DNA of 64,000 bases from Euptelea pleiosperma (taxonomy: Eukaryota; Streptophyta; Magnoliopsida; Ranunculales; Eupteleaceae). Shown here piece after piece: positions 27,401 to 40,299 of this stretch (its first letter is position 1; every line of letters starts with the position of its first letter). Location: NCBI GenBank assembly GCA_035048495.1, contig JASUTR010000190.1, forward strand, positions 186,001-250,000. Reading direction: 5' to 3'. The notes beneath the pieces were generated by a model, which saw nothing but the letters and a program-made list of their open reading frames with translations, did not search any database and was not told the origin of the DNA. Position numbers and translations under genes: made by a program.

Positions 27401-30400
27401 CGCACGAATGGAGTTAACTTGTTTCGACTGTCCCAAATCTTGTTCCAACACTTAAAATCTGTTGACACAATTGTAATAGAAGAGTTTGAGTCCAATTACG
27501 AGGTCTGGTTGCGCAAAAGTCACAAGTTATAGGCTTCGGAATGTAACACACAAACTGAGTCCAATTTGAGACGTTGACGCACGGATGGGCGTAACTTGTT
27601 TCGACTGTCCCAAATCTTGTTCTAACACTTAAAATCTGTTGAAACAATAGTAATGGAAGAGTTTGAGTCCAATTACGAGGTCTGGTTGCGAAAAAGTCAC
27701 AAGTTATAGGCTTCGGCATGTAAGACACAAAGTGAGTCCAATTTGAGACGTTGACGCATGGATGGAGCTAACTTGTTTCGACTGTCACGAATCTTGTTCC
27801 AACACTTAAAATGTGCCGATACAATAGTAATGGTAGAGTTCGAGTCCAATTACGAGGTCCAGTTGTGAAATAGTCACAAGTTATAGGCTTCGGAATGTAT
27901 CACACAAACTGAGTCCTATTTGAGACGTTGACGCACGGATGGAGTTAACTTGTTTCGACTGTCCCAAATCTTGTTCCAACACTTAAAATCTGTTGAAACA
28001 ATAGTAATGGAAGAGTTTGAGTCCAATTACGAGGTCTGGTTGCGCAAAAGTCACAAGTTATAGGCTTCGGAATGTAACACACAAACTGAGTCAAATTTGA
28101 GACGTTGACTCACGGATGGAAGTACCTTGTTTCGACTGTCCCAAATCTTGTTCTAACACTTAAAATCTGTTGAAACAATAGTAATGGAAGAGTTTGAGTC
28201 CAATTACGAGGTCTGGTTGCGAAAAAGTCACAAGTTATAGGCTTCGAAATGTAAGACACAAACTGAGTCCAATTTGAGACGTTGACGAATGGATGGAGCT
28301 AACTTGTTTCGACTGTCACGAATCTTGTTCCAATACTTCAAATGTGTTGAAACAATAGTAATGGAAGAGTTTGAGTCCAATTACGAGGTCCGGTTGTGAA
28401 ATAGTAACAAGTTATAAGCTTCGGAATGTATCACACAAACTGAGTCCTATTTGAGACGTTGACGCACGGATGTAGTTAACTTGTTTCGACTGTCCCAAAT
28501 CTTGTTCCAACACTTAAAATCTGTTGAAACAATAGTAATGGAAGAGTTTGAGTCCAATTACGAGGTCTGGTTGCGCAAAAGTCACAAGTTATAGGCTTCG
28601 GAATGTAACACACAAACTGAGTGCAATTTGAGACGTTGACGCACAGATGGATGTAACTTCTTTCGACTGTCCCAAATCTTGTTCTAACACTTAAAATCTG
28701 TTGAAACAATAGTAAGGGAATAGTTTGAGTCCAATTACGAGGTCCGGTTGCGAAAAAGTCACAAGTTATAGGCTTCGAAATATAACACACAAACTGAGTC
28801 CAATTTGAAACGTTGACGCACGGATGGAGCTAACTTGTTTCGACTGTCCCGAATCTTGTTCCAACACTTCAAATGTGTTGAAACAATTGTAATGGAAGAG
28901 TTTGAGTCCAATTACGAGGTCCGGTTGCGAAAAAGTCACAAGTTATAGGCTTCGGAATGTAAGACACAAACTGAGTCCAATATGAGACGTTGACTAATGG
29001 ATGGAGCTAACTTGTTTCGACTGTCACGAATCTTGTTCCAATACTTCAAATGTGTTGAAACAATAGTAATGGAAGAGTTTGAGTCCAATTACGAGGTCCG
29101 GTTGTGAAAAAGTCACAAGTTATAGGCTTCGGAATGTATCACACAAACTGAGTCCTATTTGAGACGTTGACGCACGGATGGAGTTAACTTGTTTCGACTA
29201 TCCCAAATCTTGTTCCAACACTTAAAATCTGTTGAAACAATAGTAATGGAAGAGTTTGAGTCCAATTACGAGGTCTGGTTGCGCAAAAGTCACAAGTTAT
29301 AGGCTTCGGAATGTAACACACAAACTTGGTGCAATTTGAGACGTTGACGCACGGATGGAAGTAACTTCTTTCGACTGTCCCAAATCTTGTTCTAACACTT
29401 AAAATCTGTTGAAATAATAGTAAGGGAATAGTTTGAGTCCAATTACGAGGTCCGGTTGCGAAAAAGTCACAAGTTATAGGCTTCGAAATATAACACACAA
29501 ACTGAGTCCAATTTGAAACGTTGACGCACGGATGGAGCTAACTTGTTTCGACTGTCACGAATCTTGTTCCAACACTTCAAATGTGTTCAAACAATAGTAA
29601 TGGAAGAGTTCCAGTCCAATTACATGGTCCGGTTGCGAAAAAGTCAAAAGTTATAGGCTTCGGAATGTAACACACAAACTAAGTCTAATTAAAGACATTG
29701 ACGCACGGATGGAGCTAACTTGTTTCGACTGTCCCGAATCTTCTTCCAACACTTCAAATGTGTTGAAACAATTGTAATGGAAGAGTTTGAGTCCAATTAC
29801 GAGGTCCGGTTGCGAAAAAGTCACAAGTTATAGGCTTCGTAATGTAACATATAAACTGTGTCCAATTAAAGACATTGACGCACGGATAGAGCTAACTTGT
29901 TTCGACTGTCCCGAATCTTGTTCCAACACTTCAAATGTGTTGAAACAATAGTGATGGAAGAGTTTGAGTCTAATTACGAGGTCTGGTTGCGCAAAAGTCA
30001 CAAGTTATAGGCTTCGGAATGTAACACACAAACTGAGTGCAATTTGAGACGTTGATGCACGGATGGAAGTAACTTGTTTCGACTGTCCCAAATCTTGTTC
30101 TAACACTTAAAATCTGTGGAAACAATAGTAAGGGAATAGTTTGAGTCAAATTACGAGGTCCGGCTGCGAAAAAGTCACAAGTTATAGGCTTCGAAATATA
30201 ACACACAAACTGAGTCCAATTTGAAACGTTGACGCACGGATGGAGCTAACTTGTTTCGACTGTCCCGAATCTTGTTCCAACACTTCAAATGTGTTGAAAC
30301 AATTGTAATGGAAGAGTTTGAGTCCAATTACGAGGTCCGGTTGCGAAAAAGTCACAAGTTATAGGCTTCGGAATGTAAGACACAAACTGAGTCCAATTTG

Positions 30401-32090
30401 AGACGTTGACTAATGGATGGAGCTAACTTGTTTCGACTGTCACGAATCTTGTTCCAATACTTCAAATGTGTTGAAACAATAGTAATGGAAGAGTTTGAGT
30501 CCAATTACGAGGTCCGGTTGTGAAAAAGTCACAAGTTATAGGCTTCGGAATGTATCACACAAACTGAGTCCTATTTGAGACGTTGACGCACGGATGGAGT
30601 TAACTTGTTTCGACTGTCCCAAATCTTGTTCCAACACTTAAAATCTGTTGACACAATTGTAATAGAAGAGTTTGAGTCCAATTACGAGGTCTGGTTGCGC
30701 AAAAGTCACAAGTTATAGGCTTCGGAATGTAACACACAAACTGAGTCCAATTTGAGACGTTGACGCACGGATGGGAGTAACTTGTTTCGACTGTCCCAAA
30801 TCTTGTTCTAACACTTAAAATCTGTTGAAACAATAGTAATGGAAGAGTTTGAGTCCAATTACGAGGTCTGGTTGCGAAAAAGTCACAAGTTATAGGCTTC
30901 GGAATGTAAGACACAAAGTGAGTCCAATTTGAGACGTTCACGCATGGATGGAGCTAACTTGTTTCGACTGTCACGAATCTTGTTCCAACACTTAAAATGT
31001 GCTGATACAATAGTAATGGTAGAGTTCGAGTCCAATTACGAGGTCCAGTTGTGAAATAGTCACAAGTTATAGGCTTCGGAATGTATCACACAAACTGAGT
31101 CCTATTTGAGACGTTGACGCACGGATGGAGTTAACTTGTTTCGACTGTCCCAAATCTTGTTCCAACACTTAAAATCTGTTGAAACAATAGTAATGGAAGA
31201 GTTTGAGTCCAATTACGAGGTCTGGTTGCGCAAAAGTCACAAGTTATAGGCTTCGGAATGTAACACACAAACTGAGTCAAATTTGAGACGTTGACTCACG
31301 GATGGAAGTACCTTGTTTCGACTGTCCCAAATCTTGTTCTAACACTTAAAATCTGTTGAAACAATAGTAATGGAAGAGTTTGAGTCCAATTACGAGGTCT
31401 GGTTGCGAAAAAGTCACAAGTTATAGGCTTCGGAATGTAAGACACAAACTGAGTCCAATTTGAGACGTTGACGAATGGATGGAGCTAACTTGTTTCGACT
31501 GTCACGAATCTTGTTCCAATACTTCAAATGTGTTGAAACAATAGTAATGGAAGAGTTTGAGTCCAATTACGAGGTCCGGTTGTGAAATAGTCACAAGTTA
31601 TAGGCTTCGGAATGTATCACACAAACTGAGTCCTATTTGAGACGTTCACGCACGGATGGAGTTAACTTGTTTCGACTGTCCCAAATCTTGTTCCAACACT
31701 TAAAATCTGTTGAAACAATAGTAATGGAAGAGTTTGAGTCCAATTACGAGGTCTGGTTGCGCAAAAGTCACAAGTTATAGGCTTCGGAATGTAACACACA
31801 AACTGAGTGCAATTTGAGACGTTGACGCACGGATGGATGTAACTTGTTTCGACTGTCCCAAATCTTGTTCTAACACTTAAAATCTGTTGAAACAATAGTA
31901 AGGGAATAGTTTGAGTCCAATTACGAGGTCCGGTTGCGAAAAAGTCACAAGTTATAGGCTTCGAAATATAACACACAAACTGAGTCCAATTTGAAACGTT
32001 GACGCACGGATGGAGCTAACTTGTTTCGACTGTCCCGAATCTTGTTCCAACACTTCAAATGTGTTGAAACAATTGTAATGGAAGAGTTTG
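24400..32090. repeat. Satellite segment with block offsets of 10 and 18 monomers
   Basis: Equivalent monomer groups recur at 1770 bp (10 x 177; about 25644 to 27414) and 3186 bp (18 x 177; about 27414 to 30600). Distinguishing variants are TTCTTTCGACTG, CTTCTTCCAACAC, CATGGTCCGGTTGCG with GTCAAAAG, and AACTTGGTGCAATTTG. The arrangement is less regular than in the 25-mer or 16-mer blocks, suggesting several overlapping exchanges. Confidence 0.65.
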
Positions 32091-32097
32091 AGTCCAA

Positions 32098-35000
32098 TTA
32101 CGAGGTCCGGTTGCGAAAAAGTCACAAGTTATAGGCTTCGGAATGTAAGACACAAACTGAGTCCAATTTGAGACGTTGACTAATGGATGGAGCTAACTTG
32201 TTTCGACTGTCACGAATCTTGTTCCAATACTTCAAATGTGTTGAAACAATAGTAATGGAAGAGTTTGAGTCCAATTACGAGGTCCGGTTGTGAAAAAGTC
32301 ACAAGTTATAGGCTTCGGAATGTATCACACAAACTGAGTCCTATTTGAGACGTTGACGCACGGATGGAGTTAACTTGTTTCGACTGTCCCAAATCTTGTT
32401 CCAACACTTAAAATCTGTTGACACAATAGTAATCGAAGAGTTTGAGTCCAATTACAAGGTCTGGTTGCGCAAAAGTCACAAGTTATAGGCTTCGGAATGT
32501 AACACACAAACTGAGTCCAATTTGAGACGTTGACGCACGGATGGAAGTAACTTCTTTCGACTGTCCCAAATCTTGTTCTAACACTTAAAATCTGTTGAAA
32601 CAATAGTAATGGAAGAGTTTGAGTCCAATTACGAGGTCTGGTTGCGAAAAAGTCACAAGATATAGGCTTCGGAATGTAAGACACAAATTGAGTCCAATTT
32701 GAGACGTTGACGCATGGATGGAGCTAACTTGTTTCGACTGTCACGAATCTTGTTCCAACACTTAAAATGTGCTGATACAATAGTAATGGTAGAGTTCGAG
32801 TCCAATTACGAGGTCCGGTTGCGAAAAAGTCACAAGTTATAGGCTTCGGAATGTAACACACAAACTGAGTCTAATTAAAGACATTGACGCACGGATGGAG
32901 CTAACTTGTTTCGACTGTCCCGAATCTTGTTCTAACACTTCAAATGTGTTGAAACAATTGTAATGGAAGAGATTGACTCCAATTACGAGGTCCGGTTGCG
33001 AAAAAGTCACAAGTTATAGGCTTCGGAATGTAAGACACAAACTGAGTCCAATTTGAGACGTTGACTAATGGATGGAGCTAACTTGTTTCGACTGTCACGA
33101 ATCTTGTTCCAATACTTCAAATGTGTTGAAACAATAGTAATGGAAGAGTTTGAGTCCAATTACGAGGTCCGGTTGTGAAAAAGTCACAAGTTATAGGCTT
33201 CGGAATGTAACACACAAACTGAGTCCAATATGAGACGTTGACGCACGGATGGAAGTAACTTCTTTCGACTGTCCCAAATCTTGTTCTAACACTTAAAATC
33301 TGTTGAAACAATAGTAATGGAAGAGTTTGAGTCCAATTACAAGGTCTGGTTGCGAAAAAGTCACAAGTTATAGGCTTCGGAATGTAAGACACAAATTGAG
33401 TCCAATTTGAGACGTTGACGCATGGATGGAGCTAACTTATTTCGACTGTCACGAATCTTGTTCCAACACTTAAAATGTGCTGATACAATAGTAATGGTAG
33501 AGTTCGAGTCCAATTACGAGGTCCGGTTGCGAAAAAGTCACAAGTTATAGGCTTCGGAATGTAACACACAAACTGAGTCTAATTAAAGACATTGACGCAC
33601 GGATGGAGCAAACTTGTTTCGACTGTCATGAATCTTGTTCCAACACTTCAAATGTGTTCAAACAATAGTAATGGAAGAGTTCGAGTCCAATTACGTGGTC
33701 CGGTTCCGAAAAAGTCATAAGTTATAAGCTTCGGAATGTAACACACAAACTAAGTCTAATTAAAGACATTGACGCACGGATGGAGCTAACTTGTTTCGAC
33801 TGTCCCGAATCTTGGTCCAACACTTCAAATGTGTTGAAACAATTGTAATGGAAGAGTTTGAGTCCAATTACGAGGTCCGGTTGCGAAAAAGTCACAAGTT
33901 ATAGGCTTCGGAATGTAAGACACAAACTGAGTCCAATTTGAGACGTTGACTAATGGATGGAGCTAACTTGTTTCGACTGTCACGAATCTTGTTCCAATAC
34001 TTCAAATGTGTTGAAACAATAGTAATTGAAGAGTTTGAGTCCAATTACGAGGTCCGGTTGTGAAATAGTCACAAGTTATAGGCTTCGGAATGTATCACGC
34101 AAACTAAGTCTAATTAAAGACATTGACGCACAGATGGAGCTAACTTGTTTCGACTGTTCCGAATCTTGTTCCAACACTTCAAATGTGTTGAAACAATTGT
34201 AATGGAAGAGTTTGAGTCCAATTACGAGGTCCGGTTGTGAAATAGTCACAAGTTATAGGCTTCGGAATGTATCACACAAACTAAGTCTAATTAAAGACAT
34301 TGACGCACGGATGGAGCTAACTTGTTTCGACTATCCCGAATCTTGTTCCAACACTTCAAATGTGTTGCAACAATAGTAATGGAAGAGTTTGAGTCTAATT
34401 ACGAGGTCTGGTTGCGCAAAAGTCACAAGTTATAGGCTTCGGAATGTAACACACAAACTGAGTGCAATTTGAGACGTTGACGCACGGATGGAAGTAACTT
34501 GTTTCGACTGTCCCAAATCTTGTTCTAACACTTAAAATCTGTTGAAACAATAGTATGGGAATAGTTTGAGTCCAATTACGAGGTCCGGTTGCGAAAAAGT
34601 CACAAGTTATAGGCTTCGAAATATAACACACAAACTGAGTCCAATTTGAGACGTTGACGCACGGATGGAAGTAACTTCTTTCGACTGTCCCAAATCTTCT
34701 TCTAACACTTAAAATCTGTTGAAACAATAGTAATGGAAGAGTTTGAGTCCAATTACGAGGTCTGGTTGCGAAAAGGTCACAAGTTATAGGCTTCGGAATG
34801 TAAGACACAAATTGAGTCCAATTTGAGACGTTGACGCATGGATGGAGCTAACTTGTTTCGACAGTCACGAATCCTGTTCCAACACTTAAAATGTGCTGAT
34901 ACAATAGTAATGGTAGAGTTCGAGTCCAATTACGAGGTCCGGTTGCGAAAAAGTCACAAGTTATAGGCTTCGGAATGTAAGACACAAACTGAGTCCAATT

Positions 35001-37761
35001 TGAGACGTTGACTAATGGATGGAGCTAACTTGTTTCGACTGTCACGAATCTTGTTCCAATACTTCAAATGTGTTGAAACAATAGTAATGGAAGAGTTTGA
35101 GTCCAATTACGAGGTCCGGTTGTGAAAAAGTCACAAGTTATAGGCTTCGGAATGTATCACACAAACTGAGTCCTATTTGAGACGTTGACGCACGGATGGA
35201 GTTAACTTGTTTCGACTGTCCCAAATCTTGTTCCAACACTTAAAATCTGTTGACACAATAGTAATCGAAGAGTTTGAGTCCAATTACGAGGTCTGGTTGC
35301 GCAAAAGTCACAAGTTATAGGCTTCGGAATGTAACACACAAACTGAGTCCAATTTGAGACGTTGACGCACGGATGGAAGTAACTTCTTTCGACTGTCCCA
35401 AATCTTGTTCTAACACTTAAAATCTGTTGAAACAATAGTAATGGAAGAGTTTGAGTCCAATTACGAGGTCTGGTTGCGAAAAAGTCACAAGTTATAGGCT
35501 TCGGAATGTAAGACACAAATTGAGTCCAATTTGAGACGTTGACGCATGGATGGAGCTAACTTGTTTCGACTGTCACGAATCTTGTTCCAACACTTAAAAT
35601 GTGCTGATACAATAGTAATGGTAGAGTTCGAGTCCAATTACGAGGTCCGGTTGCGAAAAAGTCACAAGTTATAGGCTTCGGAATGTAACACACAAACTGA
35701 GTCTAATTAAAGACATTGACGCACGGATGGAGCTAACTTGTTTCGACTGTCCCGAATCTTGTTCTAACACTTCAAATGTGTTGAAACAATTGTAATGGAA
35801 GAGATTGACTCCAATTACGAGGTCCGGTTGCGAAAAAGTCACAAGTTATAGGCTTCGGAATGTAAGACACAAACTGAGTCCAATTTGAGACGTTGACTAA
35901 TGGATGGAGCTAACTTGTTTCGACTGTCACGAATCTTGTTCCAATACTTCAAATGTGTTGAAACAATAGTAATGGAAGAGTTTGAGTCCAATTACGAGGT
36001 CCGGTTGTGAAAAAGTCACAAGTTATAGGCTTCGGAATGTAACACACAAACTGAGTCCAATATGAGACGTTGACGCACGGATGGAAGTAACTTCTTTCGA
36101 CTGTCCCAAATCTTGTTCTAACACTTAAAATCTGTTGAAACAATAGTAATGGAAGAGTTTGAGTCCAATTACAAGGTCTGGTTGCGAAAAAGTCACAAGT
36201 TATAGGCTTCGGAATGTAAGACACAAATTGAGTCCAATTTGAGACGTTGACGCATGGATGGAGCTAACTTATTTCGACTGTCACGAATCTTGTTCCAACA
36301 CTTAAAATGTGCTGATACAATAGTAATGGTAGAGTTCGAGTCCAATTACGAGGTCCGGTTGCGAAAAAGTCACAAGTTATAGGCTTCGGAATGTAACACA
36401 CAAACTGAGTCTAATTAAAGACATTGACGCACGGATGGAGCAAACTTGTTTCGACTGTCATGAATCTTGTTCCAACACTTCAAATGTGTTCAAACAATAG
36501 TAATGGAAGAGTTCGAGTCCAATTACGTGTTCCGGTTCCGAAAAAGTCATAAGTTATAAGCTTCGGAATGTAACACACAAACTAAGTCTAATTAAAGACA
36601 TTGACGCACGGATGGAGCTAACTTGTTTCGACTGTCCCGAATCTTGGTCCAACACTTCAAATGTGTTGAAACAATTGTAATGGAAGAGTTTGAGTCCAAT
36701 TACGAGGTCCGGTTGCGAAAAAGTCACAAGTTATAGGCTTCGGAATGTAAGACACAAACTGAGTCCAATTTGAGACGTTGACTAATGGATGGAGCTAACT
36801 TGTTTCGACTGTCACGAATCTTGTTCCAATACTTCAAATGTGTTGAAACAATAGTAATTGAAGAGTTTGAGTCCAATTACGAGGTCCGGTTGTGAAATAG
36901 TCACAAGTTATAGGCTTCGGAATGTATCACGCAAACTAAGTCTAATTAAAGACATTGACGCACAGATGGAGCTAACTTGTTTCGACTGTTCCGAATCTTG
37001 TTCCAACACTTCAAATGTGTTGAAACAATTGTAATGGAAGAGTTTGAGTCCAATTACGAGGTCCGGTTGTGAAATAGTCACAAGTTATAGGCTTCGGAAT
37101 GTATCACACAAACTAAGTCTAATTAAAGACATTGACGCACGGATGGAGCTAACTTGTTTCGACTATCCCGAATCTTGTTCCAACACTTCAAATGTGTTGC
37201 AACAATAGTAATGGAAGAGTTTGAGTCTAATTACGAGGTCTGGTTGCGCAAAAGTCACAAGTTATAGGCTTCGGAATGTAACACACAAACTGAGTGCAAT
37301 TTGAGACGTTGACGCACGGATGGAAGTAACTTGTTTCGACTGTCCCAAATCTTGTTCTAACACTTAAAATCTGTTGAAACAATAGTATGGGAATAGTTTG
37401 AGTCCAATTACGAGGTCCGGTTGCGAAAAAGTCACAAGTTATAGGCTTCGAAATATAACACACAAACTGAGTCCAATTTGAGACGTTGACGCACGGATGG
37501 AAGTAACTTCTTTCGACTGTCCCAAATCTTCTTCTAACACTTAAAATCTGTTGAAACAATAGTAATGGAAGAGTTTGAGTCCAATTACGAGGTCTGGTTG
37601 CGAAAAAGTCACAAGTTATAGGCTTCGGAATGTAAGACACAAATTGAGTCCAATTTGAGACGTTGACGCATGGATGGAGCTAACTTGTTTCGACAGTCAC
37701 GAATCCTGTTCCAACACTTAAAATGTGCTGATACAATAGTAATGGTAGAGTTCGAGTCCAA
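32098..37761. repeat. Tandem duplication of a 16-monomer (2832-bp) higher-order block
   Basis: Two adjacent copies, about 32098-34929 and 34930-37761. Unusual markers recur at exactly 2832 bp = 16 x 177: AGAGATTGACTCC (about 32970 and 35802), GGATGGAGCAAACTTG, GGTTCCGAAAAAG (about 33706 and 36538), CGAATCTTGGTCC, GTATCACGCAAAC, GTTGCAACAATAG, TAGTATGGGAATAG and ACAGTCACGAATCCTG (about 34861 and 37693). I see very few differences between the copies (for example near 34776/37608 and 36529), so the duplication is very recent. Confidence 0.88.
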
Positions 37762-38097
37762 TTACGAGGTCCGGTTGCGAAAAAGTCACAAGTTATAGGC
37801 TTCGGAATGTAACACACAAACTGAGTCTAATTAAAGACATTGACGCACGGATGGAGCTAACTTGTTTCGACTGTCCCGAATCTTGTTCTAACACTTCAAA
37901 TGTGTTGAAACAATTGTAATGGAAGAGTTTGACTCCAATTACGAGGTCCGGTTGCGAAAAAGTCACAAGTTATAGGCTTCGGAATGTAAGACACAAACTG
38001 AGTCCAATTTGAGACGTTGACTAATTGATGGAGCTAACTTGTTTCGACTGTCACGAATCTTGTTCCAATACTTCAAATGTGTTGAAACAATAGTAAT

Positions 38098-38102
38098 AGA
38101 AG
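38098..38102. repeat. Target site duplication AGAAG, left copy
   Basis: The five bases immediately left of TGTAATACCC. The matching copy lies at 41587-41591, directly after GGGGCGTGACA. Confidence 0.9.
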
Positions 38103-38109
38103 TGTAATA

Positions 38110-39180
38110 CCCTCAACTTTTTCAAAGGTATTTTTGACTTTTATGAGATTTGACCAAGGTTGACTTGTTTACTTGACCTTATAGATGATTAATTGAAACC
38201 CTAATAAACTCTTATACCTAATTAGTTTAGGACACTAGAGTCATTTTAGGCCGTATAGCTTATTTTTAACTTTTATCGTATTTAGAATATTTCGAATATT
38301 TGCTTATTTATTGCATTGTGTTGATCATTGTGTGTGTTTAAATCATTAGTCATATTCTAATTAAACCCTAGGAGAGGTCCACCAAGTTAGGGAACCTAAC
38401 TCTAAGTGTAGGTTAAGTTTTAGACAATTTGGTGAGGTAGGTGCCCAAACCCTAATTGGGGTGTGCCCTGACTGAGAGATGTATGTGGTGTGACTTTATT
38501 ATTAAGCTACATATGTTATATTATATTAATAATTATGTACCTAATGTTTTGTAATATTATTTTATGTTTTAGAGATTTTTGGGCTTATAAATAATCTTAA
38601 GTGAGGCCTAATTGATAGATATGGGCCTTGGGCCCATTTTTAAATCATAATTAGCCTAAAATATAAGTTTTAAAGGGTTGAAAAAGTCATTCCTTTGATA
38701 GTTACGAATTTCAACAAAATAGAAACCCTAAACCTTCCCTAAACCTATTTATGAAAACCCTAAAACTTTAGAAGCTTTCACAAACCCAACTCCGTTGAAG
38801 CATAGAGAAAGCTCCATTAAACCTTAATCCGGGCATCGATCGCACTCGAGCAAGAAGGGAGAATTGACGGGGACTCCGATTAGAAGAACATACTCCGAGG
38901 AGAGGACGATCCGACGACTTTCAAATTTGAAGAAACTTTTGATTTTCATTAAAGTTCAATAAACCTTGAGGTAAGTGTGTTTGATCCATTCTATACTGGT
39001 TTTTCTTCAAGATTTTGTTTTTCTTTTATTAGATAATGATTGATACTCATTATAAATTAATTTCAATAATATTTACTTTATTCTTATTAAGTTGATCTTT
39101 ATTTTGGGCCACTATGATGGGTTTGGCCATGGTCTCTTTTGTACCTATAACGAATTACTATGTTCTTTATCATTTTTGTT
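38110..39180 (+). other. Solo LTR left portion, no gene
   Basis: About 1.1 kb of AT-rich LTR sequence without a plausible ORF. Contains repeated AAACCCTAA-like stretches (about 38721-38765), a TATA-like motif and a strong-looking splice donor GAGGTAAGTG at about 38968-38977. Confidence 0.6.
38747..38754 (+). promoter_or_regulatory. Possible TATA-like element of the solo LTR
   Basis: TATTTATG lies in the 5' quarter of the LTR, followed by a CCCTAAAACTTT leader-like segment. An LTR carries a Pol II promoter between U3 and R, and this is the best-placed candidate I see. A second candidate is TTATAAATAA near 38585. The assignment is tentative and its activity as a solo LTR is unknown. Confidence 0.3.
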
Positions 39181-39189
39181 GTAATTTTA

Positions 39190-40075
39190 TGATTTAAATA
39201 TTTTTATGATTATTTTTTTCTAGATATCTCTATCAATCTAGTTTCTAGAACATTTAAGTTTTTATTTTTCTGATTTGTATTAATTAAGTTATGATTTTTC
39301 TAAGTTGTTGGACTTTACAAAAAAAACCAGAATTCCAGATTTTACACGATCCACTTTACTTGGAATTTTGATCTATATTTTTAATCTAAATATTTTTATG
39401 ATTATTTTTCCTAGATACCTCTATCAATCTAGTTTCTAGAACATTTAAGTTTTTATTTTTCTGATTTGTATTAATTAAGTTATGATTTTTCTAAGTTGTT
39501 GGACTTTACCAAAAAAACCAGAATTCCAGATTTTACACGGTCCACTTCACTTGGGATTTCGATCTATATTTTTAATCTAAATATTTTTCTACTTATTTTT
39601 CTCAGATACCTCTATTAATCTAGATTCTATAACCCTTGAGTTTATATTTTTCAGATTTATATTTATTAATTTATGATTTTTCAAACGTACTGGACTTTTC
39701 TGTAAAACCCAGAATTTCAGATTTTGCACGGTCCATATAACTTGGGATTTCGATATATATTTTTAACCTAAATATTTTACTAATTATTTTTCATAGATAC
39801 CTATGTCAATCTAGTTTCTAGAACCTTTGAGTTTGTATTTTTCTGATTTATATTGATTAAGTTATAATTTTTTAAATGTATGGAACTTTTTTATAAAATC
39901 CAAAATTTCAGATTCTGTCCGGCTCACTTTATTAAGGGTTTCGACCCATATTTTGAATCTCAAAATTTTTTTATTTATTTTTCCTAAAAACTTATGTGAA
40001 TCTAGTTTTTAAATCCATTGAGTTTATATTTTTCTAATTAATATTTATTTATTTATGATTTTTATAATACAGTAC
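39190..40075 (+). repeat. Five tandem copies of a 191-bp repeat inside the solo LTR
   Basis: The landmark TCTAGTTTCTAGAAC and its variants recur near 39241, 39432, 39623, 39814 and 40005, a constant 191-bp period. Each unit also contains TATTTTTCTGATTT, a TTATGATTTTT segment, a GGACTTT...CCAGAATTCCAGATTTT segment and a CGGTCCACTT-like segment. The first two units are nearly identical and the later ones progressively diverged, so the array grew by recent duplication at its left end. The content is very AT-rich. Confidence 0.9.
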
Positions 40076-40091
40076 AATTTTTTTTTTATAA

Positions 40092-40118
40092 AAAATATAT
40101 ATATATATATATATATTA
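40092..40118. repeat. AT dinucleotide microsatellite
   Basis: A run of alternating A and T follows a T/A homopolymer tract, in the AT-rich middle of the solo LTR just after the 191-bp repeats. Confidence 0.85.
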
Positions 40119-40200
40119 ATTATTAGTGGGTCATGATTATTAACTATTAAAGTTTTAACCTTGTTGTTTGACTTAGACTTGTGTGCATTGGGATTCCACC

Positions 40201-40297
40201 CATGTGTCTTGGATCCCTCATAGGGTTCGGCCAAGTGTCTTGGATCCCTCTTTAGGGTTCGACCTTGTGTCATGGATCCCTCATAGGGTTCGACCAT
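40201..40297 (+). repeat. Three tandem copies of a ~31-bp repeat inside the solo LTR
   Basis: GTGTCTTGGATCCCTC...AGGGTTCG recurs at 40204, 40235 and 40267 (periods 31 and 32). A degenerate fourth unit (GTGTTGGATTCTC) follows. This is a minisatellite within the LTR. Confidence 0.85.
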
Positions 40298-40299
40298 GG

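Larger units (their letters stand above)
1..38102. repeat. 177-bp satellite array, left block
   Basis: Uninterrupted head-to-tail tandem array of a 177-bp monomer, about 215 copies. Every monomer carries recognisable landmarks in fixed order: AACTTGTTTCGACTGTC, a 6-bp dyad CAACAC/GTGTTG, GGAAGAGTTTGAGTCC, CACAAGTTATAGGCTTCGG and GACGCACGGATGG. Equivalent positions recur at exact multiples of 177 bp (for example offsets of 708, 885, 4425 and 5133). All monomers seen lie in the same orientation. Several variant classes alternate: ...TTAAAATCTGTTG..., ...TTAAAATGTGCTGATAC..., ...GTGTTCAAAC... with GTGGTCC, and ...GTGTTGAAACAATTG.... The period is close to one nucleosome plus linker, the size typical of plant centromeric satellites. 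The centromere assignment is inferred from period, homogeneity and element content. Confidence 0.97.

Noticed and set aside
1..38102. CRISPR-like array because of regular repeats
   Set aside because: Repeats are 177-bp contiguous monomers with no short repeat/unique spacer structure, and the context is a plant genome.
40049..40297. 82-codon minus-strand ORF in the solo LTR
   Set aside because: Made of the 31-bp minisatellite and the AT microsatellite in translation; low complexity only.
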